A DNA stretch of 64,000 nt from positions 15,477,675 through 15,541,674 of the forward strand of contig CAVNZM010000003.1 of NCBI GenBank assembly GCA_963693365.1, in the 5' to 3' direction. The translations under genes and the position numbers were made by a program. A model generated the notes under the pieces. The model made no database searches, was not told where the DNA came from, and saw only the letters and a program-made list of their open reading frames with translations. Source of the DNA: Amoebidium appalachense (lineage: Eukaryota > Ichthyosporea). The first letter of the stretch is position 1. Each line of letters begins with the position of its first letter. Positions 51,687-61,530 of this stretch are shown here, in pieces.

Positions 51687-52616
51687 CACACATGCACATA
51701 CATGCACATGTCCGCGGGCGCACCCACCCACCTACACACACACGCACACACACACACACACACGCACACACACTCACACAGACACATACACCATTGCATA
51801 TACACACATTCGCTAGCCAAAATGGGCATCGGTTGAGTTAAGGGATGGAGGTGACGGGTTGGAGGTTTTGGTCTGAAAGCAAGGGGGGGGGGGGGGGGGG
51901 GGGGGGGATTGGAGGCACACTGACTTTTTTCTGATATCAATACCTGCTGATCCCTCCCCCTTCCCCCCCCCCCCCCCCCCCCCCCACCCACCCACCCACC
52001 GGTTCACAGCCATTCGGCGGTGCACACCAATGAGTGTATGTGCAGGCACGGACACACAAACGTAAACACACACACGCACACACGCACACACACACACACA
52101 ATCCGACACACGCAAGTAACAAGACAGGGGCACACACAAAATGCACCGATGCACCCATCATACACCATCACTTCTCCCCCCCCCTCCCCCCTCCCCCCTT
52201 CTCCCTCTCCACACACACACGCACACACGCACAGGAAAGCACGTTGTTTTCGGCAAAGTGGTAGAAGGCATGGACGTCATCAAGGCCATGGAGGCTGTGG
52301 TATGTGATATTTTTAGACCAATGCCCTATAAATAACATGTTGTATGTCTATTTTTAGACCATTACCCTATAAATAGCATGCACGTACAGGCTACTATGAG
52401 AGGAGTTGGGTGATACCAACTAGTATTTCGATTGCCACGCTGCCTTTATGAAGCAGTAGCCAAAGTGATGCGGTGGGGATAGCAAAGAAGGCTGGTGTTT
52501 GTGTATTGTCCCCGGGGGGGGGGAGGGGGGGGGGGGGGGGGAGGTGAGGGGAATTGGGTCCTGGTAGCAAGGTAGAATGCATTCTTCACGAGTAATGGAT
52601 AGTGGTGTGTGCGTGT

Positions 52617-52663
<47 letters not shown>

Positions 52664-53086
52664 AGAGAGAGAGAGGGGGGGACAGAGGGCGGGGCAGGAG
52701 CGGGGGGAAGGGCTGGGGATGATGAGCTGGATAGCCAATGTGACCTTGTGATGTGAGTGTGTGGTACCCTGCAAATATATCCCTCCTCCTCCCCCTCCCC
52801 CACCCCTTTCATTCGTCTCATCCATCCCCTTATCATAGCCATGCATGAAGCTCCCATCATTGAGCAAACACACTCACGAAACCCGTATACCCCCCTCCCC
52901 CCCCCCCCCCCCCCCCCCCCCCCGCCTCCCCCCTCCCCCCGCCTTCTCAGACCTTTAATGCATAGGTTACCCCCCGTCCCTTTCACTCCTTTGACTTCCA
53001 TGACTTACCGCATCTGCATACAACATCCATCCTTCATACACAGAGACACGTGCAGCCCCCCCCCCCCCCCAAAAAAAAAAAAAAAA

Positions 53087-53128
<42 letters not shown>

Positions 53129-53833
53129 GCACACAAGGAGGTACCCCTCGTAAACGTGTGACGATTGTTGACTGCGGTGAGCTCGCAGAGCAGAGGGGGG
53201 TCAAGCGGTCCGCAGATGATGGTGTGTTTTCAAACCCTGGCTCCCCTTTCCCCTCCCTTTTCACCCCACCTTCCCTGTCCCCTTCCATCCCTACGTCTGT
53301 CCCTGCATTTCTTCCCTTTCCATCCACCCGTTCGAGTATGTTCTGCCTGCCCTGCTGATTTTAAAGAATTGATTTCGGGTTTCTTATGTTTGTGATTTTT
53401 GTGTTTTGTCCCTTGGCGTCTCTTTCTCGATACCTGCAACCCTTCCAGGCATGCATCCCCCAAAATACCCAATGACGTGGACGTATGGCCAACCCGTTCA
53501 ACGATTGGCTGCCCCCTTCACATTATGTACCTATTCTAACCCTATGACACACTCAAAATACTTCCGCTGATACATTCTGCTTACTAGCGTCATGCATTCT
53601 GCTCGCTGCACTTATATTTTTTCTTACACATTCCCCTTACTTCACTAACACATATACACACACCACTGACTCACTCTACTTGAATTCCGTCTTATTTCGT
53701 TTTTATTTTTATTTTAACTTCCTATTTCAGGCGCGGAGCAGAAGTCCAAAGCAAACCCCAAAGTTTTTTTCGATGTCCAAATCGGCTCCCAGCCCGCTGG
53801 CCGCATAGAGATGGAGTTGTTTGCTGATGTGGT

Positions 53834-53883
<50 letters not shown>

Positions 53884-54064
53884 ACCGTGTATCCATGTGA
53901 CTAGGTCAAGCCACCAGCACGGCGTAACATGCAAAATTTCGGCATGCACAACTGCCAATATAGGTGTGGTGTCTGCCCGGCTTGGTTGTGTGTGCGGTTT
54001 GTGTGGTTGCATGTGTGTGGGTGTCGGATCGGGCGTGTGGGAATTACTCTCTCTCTCTCTCTCC

Positions 54065-54102
<38 letters not shown>

Positions 54103-54358
54103 ATGTGCATGTTTGCCATACCCGGGAAGTAATCCGCCCCATTCTTTCTGATTGGTGGGGCATCCTCGGTTCCCGGAAGATGATTGGCCATCCATTAACA
54201 GCTGCCATGGCCTTTCATGCCATTGGCTGGTGTCGGAGGGCGGCTAAATCTTAGAAACAGTTTTGAGTGTCTAGGCTACTACCGAATACATGGTTGTAAC
54301 TGCTCGAGCACTGTGTGGTTAGAATGATTGGCGCGCATAGGGTCTGCATCTTTCCCTG

Positions 54359-54405
<47 letters not shown>

Positions 54406-55117
54406 GCGTGCATGTGAGTGTGAATGTGAATATCCCGTAGAAGTGGTATTGGAAGTGCCTCCCCCCCCCCCTCCTCCCTCTCCCCTCGGCCCTCCCCCTC
54501 CCCCTCGCCCCTTGCCCTCCCAACCCCCTCATGTTAGAATCTAGCCTAAGCCGGAGAAATTAAAGCTACACCGTTTTTAATTGGTGGAGCTAGCTCGGTC
54601 CCCGGAAGATGGTAGGCCGCCAAATAACAGCTGCCATGGTTGGCTCTTACCATTGGCTGGTGTCGGAGGGCGGCAAGATCTTTTGTTATGAAATACACTC
54701 GTTCACCGTGATAGTTTATGTCGTTTTCCTTTTTTTTTCCTGCCTTTTTTTTTTTTTGGCATTTTGTTTTTAGCAAAGAGTATACGTGCACGTAGCTGAT
54801 ATGCTTGTGGGTGGACAGGTTCCTAAAACGGCGGAAAATTTCCGAGCATTGTGCACGGGGGAGAAAGGAAAGGGGAAGACTGGCAAGGCACTACACTATA
54901 AAGGTGGGTGGGTGGTGAGTGGGGTCGGGGGAGGGGGGGGGGGGGTGATAAGTTCATCTTTCGTTTCTTAAATGTTTTGGTTTGTTATCTTTGTTTGGTT
55001 GTGCCAGTCCCTCTGGGGCAGATACATGTGTATGTTTATATCTGTATTATTCCTTCTTTGTTTCGTATTTGGGTATGGCGACAGGGGCAGCGGCAGTAGG
55101 TGTGTGTGTTTGGGGGG

Positions 55118-55148
<31 letters not shown>

Positions 55149-56468
55149 GGGTGGGGGGGAGGTAGTAAAGAAATGTACAAGGGGACAAGAAACTATTTAT
55201 AGACAGAATGCAAACAGTGCAAAGAAAGGGTACATACCATGTGGAGGAGGGGGAGCTGATTTTTGGGCTTGTGGTTTGTTAGCGTTTTGTTTTTCTTTTT
55301 TCTTTTGTCTCCTTACTTTTCTTCGTCATTTTTGGGGAGGGGTGTGTGTGTGTGTGTGAGGGACGGGGGTGGATGATAGTTTGCTAATCATGTCTGAATC
55401 CTGTTGACCGCATTAACCCCTTTGCAGGGTCCAAGTTCCATCGGGTCATTCCTCAATTCATGCTGCAGGGTGGTGGTAAGCTAACCCCCCCCCCCCCCCC
55501 CCCCCCCCCCAGGTAACGCCTGCCCCCGTTTCCCTCCCACCCTCCCATTCTCCCTACGACTCCTTAAGCCCAAATCCTCCCCCCCCCCCCCCCCCCCCCT
55601 TGCCCCTCTTGGTCCCCACAAGCATGCACACACCTTTCTTGATTCATGGAGTGGCAAATATTCACGCACATTCCCAGCGGGTAGCAGTGCACTACAACCA
55701 TCAAACGTGCCCTTACCACCACACCGTCAACGCGGTTCTTATCCACACTACCTTCTTTTTCTGCGTCTACCTGACATGCAGCAAATGCTTTACAGCCAAA
55801 AGACCGCATGGCCTACATTTTAGTATTATTGTTTTTACCTGCCTCTGATCGTTAATCCCACCAATCAGATTTCACTGCTGGCAATGGTACTGGTGGTGAG
55901 TCCATCTACGGCACTAAGTTTGCGGTACCAACCCTCCTCCCCCCCCCCCCCCCCCCCCATCCCCCTCCTCCCCCAACACACATACACACGAAACCCCCTT
56001 TCCTCCTCCCCCTCCCCCAACACATACAAACGAACCCCCCCCTCCTACACCCCCTCCCCCAACACACATACACCCGAAACCCCCTCTCCTCCTCCTCCTC
56101 CCCCAACACACATGCACACGAACCCGCCCTCCTCCTTCCCCCCCCCCCCCCCCCCCCCCAACAGCCTTCTTCGACAGGTCTGCCACCTTTATGCTTGTAA
56201 CATGAGCACACACGCAACGCGCTCCGATAACACAAGCTTGTGACAAACGCCTAAGCCCAAACCTCATAACTGCTTCAATGCACAAACACATGAGCCGACC
56301 GAACACACGCACAGTGCTCACAAGAAAACACCCAAACCGAATTATCCCCACACACACACACGGGCCATTTATACATCCACACGAGCACGTGCTTCCGCTC
56401 ATCTACAACATCTGCATTACGACCACGGCGGCCTTACGGTGCAGTAGTCGAGAAGAAGACTTAGCTAG

Positions 56469-56502
<34 letters not shown>

Positions 56503-56740
56503 CTCCCCTCCCCCCTCCCTTTCTTGGAACACACCCAGGTCGTCCGACGTGAGGGCATGCACACAAGGACACATGCAGACACACACATACCCATGCACAC
56601 ACAAACACACACGCACATACGAGTGCACACGCGGGGGGTTGCACATGCGCGCGCACACAAGCACACACACAAATATCAACCCACCACCACAGCCAGTCAT
56701 ACTCACCACCACCAGTCGGCCAAAGGCAGAAACACATGCA

Positions 56741-56778
<38 letters not shown>

Positions 56779-56946
56779 TTGTGGAACACACTCATGTTGT
56801 CCGACGCACGTGCATGCACACACACAAACAAACAAACAAACAAACAAACAAACAAACATTGACACGCATACTAACCATCACCACCACCACCACTACTCAG
56901 TCCAAGGCACAACCACATGCATGCAGACATACACTGCACACAGAAG

Positions 56947-56994
<48 letters not shown>

Positions 56995-57019
56995 ATACAC
57001 ACACACGTGCGCGCGCGCA

Positions 57020-57063
<44 letters not shown>

Positions 57064-58423
57064 ATGAGAACTTCAAGCTCAAGCACACAGGTCCAGGCAT
57101 GCTTTCCATGGCCAATGCAGGGCCAAACACAAACGGGTCTCAGTTTTTCATCACCACCGTCAAGACGTCACATCTGGACGGCAAGCATGTGGTGTTCGGG
57201 AAGGTCACCAGCGGCATGGATGTGGTCAAAAAGGTCGAAAAGCAGGTATGAGGGTGGGTGTGTGGTTCAGGAGAAGGGGAGGGGGGGGGGGGGGGGGACA
57301 GGGGGTGGGGAGGGGGGAGGGGGCGGGGAGAGGGAGGATTAGCGGGGTTTTTTGACAGCGTGCTCCTGCATACACAAAGGCACACACACCCGCTTCGTCT
57401 CTTTCTCTCTTTCTCTTTCTCTTCCCCCCGTCCCTCCCCTTCACACTCATACACCCACCCACCCCCTCTCTCTTCATCTCATACACACACGGGCGCACAC
57501 ACACACAAAGGGGGCGGAGGGGATGGGAAGGGGGGGGGGGGGGGGGGTCTTTCACATGTACATTGACAATGTGGGGGTTATGAACCTTGACAAAAGCATA
57601 CACATCACAGGTGCATGCATACTTAACCCTACGTATCCTGCGATCATATGTGTGTGTGTGACTAGGAGGTTTGCTGTGTGGATGGTGCAGAGACGGGTGG
57701 CTGGCAGGGTTAGGGTAGTTTTACCGTTGTTCTGCCGTTTGTCCTTTTGTTATTTAGTTCGGTATCTGTCTGTTTTTTTTTGTTTTTTTTTCATTGGTTT
57801 CTCTTTTATTGGGGGGGGGGGGGGGGGGGGGTAAACCTCAACCGTGTCTGTGTGTTGGTGTTAATGCAACATGCACAGCTCCCTGCCCCCCCCCACCCCC
57901 CCCCGTGCTTTTTTTTTTTTGAAGGTTGTGCCTGGGGGATGATTTTGAGGGACCTGTAATGGAGTGGTATATTATCAGTGTGTACTGCGACAGGGTCTTT
58001 TGTGTAAAATGATGGTGCCGGTTGTTTATCTAGATCTGGCCGGGCGGAATGTGGGGGACTAGATGGGTTAATAAGACTACGACAAGAGGCATTCCCAGGG
58101 CACCCTCTCGCTCGCTTAATTTACGATATGTGACCCACATCTATTTCTGGAGATTGTCGGACCTACACCTGTGTCTCAACGAATGTTCCATCTCTTGGAG
58201 CTCCCCTTCTCCCCCTTCTCCCCCCCCCCCCCCCCCCCCTCCCTCCCCTCCTCCCTCCCTCCCATTCCACCTCCCCGTCTTTGAACACATGTTTAACCCT
58301 TGGTGTTCACAGGGCTCAGGTAGCGGCAAGACGTCTCTGCCGATCACGATAGTGGACTGTGGAGAGATCAAGGGGGGTGACTCGGCAAAGAAACAGAAGA
58401 GCGGCAGCAAGCTGGTCATGTAG
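46949..58423 (+). CDS. Two-domain cyclophilin (peptidyl-prolyl isomerase), 13 exons, 377 aa
   Basis: Cyclophilins catalyse cis-trans isomerisation of X-proline bonds. Domain 1 exons: 46949-47032, 47830-47941, 49489-49509, 50228-50282, 51488-51605, 52235-52299, 53128-53221. Domain 2: 53731-53831, 54819-54903, 55428-55475, 55869-55924, 57063-57245, 58313-58423. Each domain has [18 protein letters not shown], FHRxIPxFMxQGGDFT with the catalytic Arg and Phe, [11 protein letters not shown], and [11 protein letters not shown]. Domain 1 ends in IVDCGEL, a basic linker RGVKRSADD follows, and phase 1 on both sides joins it to domain 2 ([15 protein letters not shown]). No stop or new ATG separates them, so one fused protein is likely. 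Domain 2 ends [10 protein letters not shown] with a Lys/Ser tail. Both domains have His where human CypA has Trp121, as in Cyp40. Exon 4 lacks one G in a G-run (50250-50256). No TPR domain or signal peptide was seen. Two separate genes are less likely. Confidence 0.88.
47252..47332 (+). repeat. (CA)n microsatellite, cyclophilin intron 1
   Basis: Pure CA for about 80 bases; a poly-C tract at 47100-47120 precedes it. Confidence 0.95.
47958..48660 (+). repeat. G-rich DNA and GTGTGTATGG minisatellite, cyclophilin intron 2
   Basis: Poly-G runs (47959-47976, 48045-48060, 48089-48102) are followed by 10-12 base GGTGTGTAT units at about 48320-48570, about 20 or more copies. Long Tyr/Gly/Cys/Val frames across it are artefacts. 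Confidence 0.92.
50577..51056 (+). repeat. About 220-base tandem duplication, cyclophilin intron 4
   Basis: ACATCAATAGTGTGTCTGAT through TTTGTAGTGGAATG and GCCAAAGCCTAGTTCTTGCC to ATCCAACCCCTCCATC occurs at about 50590-50803 and 50848-51053, each preceded by poly-C and CA. Few substitutions distinguish the copies, so the duplication is recent. Confidence 0.9.
51083..51285 (+). repeat. Dispersed repeat R1, 3' two-thirds
   Basis: GAGTTGGAGAGTCGT, GATGACTTGGGCCCTCC-like word, GGGCTCTGCTTATGACGCAT and ending CGCATTCAA plus poly-C. It directly follows the tandem duplication. Confidence 0.8.
51403..51487 (+). repeat. (CA)n ending at a splice acceptor
   Basis: Pure CA runs directly into the CAG acceptor of the exon at 51488. 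The same arrangement recurs at 53127, 57062, 19760, 15928 and 9550, where CA repeats supply the acceptor. Confidence 0.95.
52628..52662 (+). repeat. (GT)n-poly-G tract, cyclophilin intron 6
   Basis: GT then about 30 G. Poly-C (52897-52923) and poly-A (53071-53086) follow in the same intron. Confidence 0.9.
54143..54676 (+). repeat. Pair of about 110-base dispersed repeats (R3), cyclophilin intron 8
   Basis: ATTGGTGG, TCGGTTCCCGGAAGATG, AACAGCTGCCATGG and CATTGGCTGGTGTCGGAGGG occur in the same order at about 54150-54252 and 54577-54676. It is probably a short transposon family; no termini were defined. Confidence 0.75.
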
Positions 58424-59024
58424 TGTGTTAAAGGCCTATGCTAATTGGTGTAGTGAGTTAAGGACCTAAGCCGATTGGCTAAAAATCACTGTGTGGTAGT
58501 AGTGGGGGTTATTCTTGAAGCCGTAGTACACCACATGCACCTTTTTTTTTTGCCCTTTGGGTGGTGGTGATAGCAGATCTAGGCCTGCAGGGTGCGGGTG
58601 GTCTGTGACAGCCCAGCCACTTGCACGAGCTAGTAATAGTTGCAATTGCTAAAATTAGCAGAACTCCCTTTTTCACTGTTACAGTATAAGAGTCGAACGG
58701 TTTGATTAGCACTTCTCTAAGATTGGAAGGATTTGTGGCTAACTTCTTAGATACCAGGAAAGATTTGGCGATATTCTATAGCAGAGGACTCCCTCGGTGC
58801 ACGTGTACAGAGATTGTGATCCTGAGATATAAAGAAATAAGACACCTGTGATTCCTCCCACCCCTCTTCTGCACCAACCCAAACGAACACATGACGACAC
58901 ACAGAACTGTGTTTAGTACATAGTATGCTGCGCACACACACCTGTCATTATCTTGATGTATGTGTTTGACCTTCTGGTGTGAGCGACTTTGGTGTCGGTG
59001 ATACCGTTGTTGTGTGTGTGTGAC

Positions 59025-59065
<41 letters not shown>

Positions 59066-59185
59066 CACAGTCACACGGTGTCTGTGTATATGTGCATGTG
59101 TGTGCGTGCGCGCGTGCTAAATTTATATGTTGTGTTTTGTTTGTGTGAAAGTTGATTTTCGCACACGAGCCCAGGGGTTCCAGGA

Positions 59186-59227
<42 letters not shown>

Positions 59228-60592
59228 TCCCCTTGCGTCCGACGTGACTAGGCCGCAAATAAGAATGAATAAAAAACAAAAAACCGTTGGCACAATGAAC
59301 TTTTGGGTTACTGAACACGCTGTCAAACAGCTGCCTTCACATGTACATTGCCAGTGGCACACCGTGTACTGCACAGATACTAGTCGGACTGTCACCGTGT
59401 ACCGGTCTGCATGAAAGAATTGCCTTTTTTGATATACACACTCTCAGGGTGCACCACACCGTGGATCATATTATTCACACTGCCCCATGTAAACAGTTGG
59501 ACTAGTTAAGATCTTGAAGGCAGAGTACAACTGAATCAAAATAAAGACAAAGAACGGGTAAAAAGGCACACGCGGCCAGGTTGCTTTTACCATGGGCCGA
59601 CTTAGTCTGTCTCAGATTTCACTGATGTGATCCCCGTACTGGGGCGGCTTTGTTATATAGCCCCCAGGTTTCGGATCAAGGCCCAGGATTGGTTCATCCG
59701 CGGCCAGCGCGGGCGGCAACATGCCATTCGTGATTTTGGTGCGGTCCGAGCCAGTCAGACCTTCGTCCTATTTATGCAAACATCTTATTGGTTCACTTCG
59801 TTTATGTGGTATGCAGCGGTAAAACCATATATGGTTCACTTCTTAGGTAAGATTGAATCCTATTGGTGCGGACATAATATCTATGTGATATTCGTGACAA
59901 AGCACGAATCGTGTGCTAGTACATCACATTCTTTAGTAAACATGTACAGTTCATGTGTACAGTTGTTTACACTCCCCCCCCCTTGTCGGGAGCCTGGTGG
60001 TGTCGTTAGACAAGGAAACCACCAGGCTGAGAGGCGATAAACAACCATCAGCAAAATTTCTTGTGCGCCGAGCTGCTGGGCAGAACAGAGCAAGGACGGT
60101 TGAATAGAGTTGTGCAAGTCTATGAGCACTTCTTCATTTGCCAAAACGTAAATTCATGCAGCATTCTTCTGTGTTTTCATTTTCGTGGCGGAGATTGTTG
60201 CAGTGTGCGTGCGAATTGTTCGCTTCGTCTCTGTGCTTTGCTTTTTCTGTAGAAGTAGTATTTTCCTGTTTGGGAATTTTTCCTTTTTAGGATACTCCCA
60301 CAGATTCGTTTTCAATATTAATTGCGAGTAGTTTGGTTGTGTGGATGAATGATCATACCAAACATTCGATAATGAATATAACTCAAGCCTTAGGTCACTT
60401 CGTAGCTCAGATAGTGGTGGATAGCTTCTTAGCCGCTGCCCCTTATCCCGGTTCTACCTTAAGATTATAAGGCGAGTCACCATGATGGCCAGAAAAGCCA
60501 CTTCTTTCATGAACAAAGAGAACTTCTTTCCTTTCAGCTTTAACCCTCAGGCTTCATCGGAGCTGGGAAAAACATGAATAAAAATGCCCTAA
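58424..60592. other. 3' flank and intergenic DNA, no gene recognised
   Basis: Starts with the cyclophilin 3' flank, including an imperfect 30-base duplication (GGCCTATGCTAATTGG / GACCTAAGCCGATTGG at about 58432-58478). Contains (GT)n at 59028-59063, poly-C at 59189-59226 and AATAAA at about 59541. CGGATCAAGGCC (59672-59683) and TTATGCAAACAT (59772-59783) also occur upstream of PSMG1. A hairpin with 10-base stem AGCCTGGTGG/CCACCAGGCT lies at 59991-60028. Confidence 0.45.
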
Positions 60593-61530
60593 GTGTTCTT
60601 CGTTGGGCGACATAAAGAAATATATCAGCCCGTCAGAACCACTGGCAGTAAAACCCGGTTCACAATTCATAAGAAGAGGGTAGGCAAAGCAAGCCTTCTT
60701 CAGAAAACACATGCTTCCATTCGTGAGCAGTTTTCATATCCCATTTGCCAGCCATTTTCGTTGAGCAGGGGGATTCCAGGCATAATACATTCTTCTGGAG
60801 GCCGGGCCTCAAAAGAAAAGTTGTCACAGTCGCCCTTTCTTTTGTAAGCAACTTCGTGAGCGTGCTTCGTGTTTTCATATCCTCCAGTGCAGGTCTGGAT
60901 GGTGCCCCATCCTCTGCTTCATTTGTTAGGTGGCCCTGCTGTTGGTTCTGTTCGTTGTGTGGAATACCAAAACCATTCGTGTTCGTGGAACTGCTTTGTG
61001 CTGTGCTTTCATTCGTGTTGGTGTTCATGAATTTACCCCGCTCACACACCCTACTTCTCACATACATCAGATGTAAGTAGCTGCCTGGTGAGTGTGTGGT
61101 TCGTGTTCGTAGGGAAGACTTTCGTTGCTTCCTGAGAAGAGTCTTTCGTTTTAGCAGAGGCACCCAATAAGGCAGCTTGCTGGGTTGTCTTCCGCCTGTG
61201 CCCATTGGTTTGGTATGCACGTGCTAAATTGTTACAGTGTCATCACATTGCAAGGGAATAACATGGTCACCTCCGTACCAGGGCCTAGGCACACATGATG
61301 GTCCGATGTGTTAGTCAACAACACCTTGCATTCGTATTCGTATTCGTCTTCCACGTCACTTTCTTCAGTAGTGAAGGAGGGTATTCGTAAATCGAAACTG
61401 AAAGGCTTCCAGCCAAAATACTGACACTGTATGCTGAGGTTGTGAGGGAACGGTGCCCATACCACATTCGTTTGTTCTGGTGGGGGTGTGCCGGCAGCTA
61501 GTGCATCAGCAAAGATCACCCCCCATCCGA
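60593..61530 (-). other. TTCGT-rich region with two unassigned minus-strand reading frames
   Basis: Frames 61519-61232 (95 aa, with an acidic EESDVEDEYEYE stretch) and 61220-60660 (186 aa, basic start and NTNTNESTAQSSSTNTN) lie close together in the same direction. I recognise no domain in either. The repeated TTCGT word on the plus strand (about 17 times in 880 bases) creates the Asn/Thr/Glu bias, so they may be composition artefacts rather than genes. Confidence 0.25.

Noticed and set aside
59627-60040. 137-codon plus-strand frame after the cyclophilin gene
   Set aside because: No domain, and it crosses a hairpin and a poly-C run. The region looks more like promoter or intergenic DNA.
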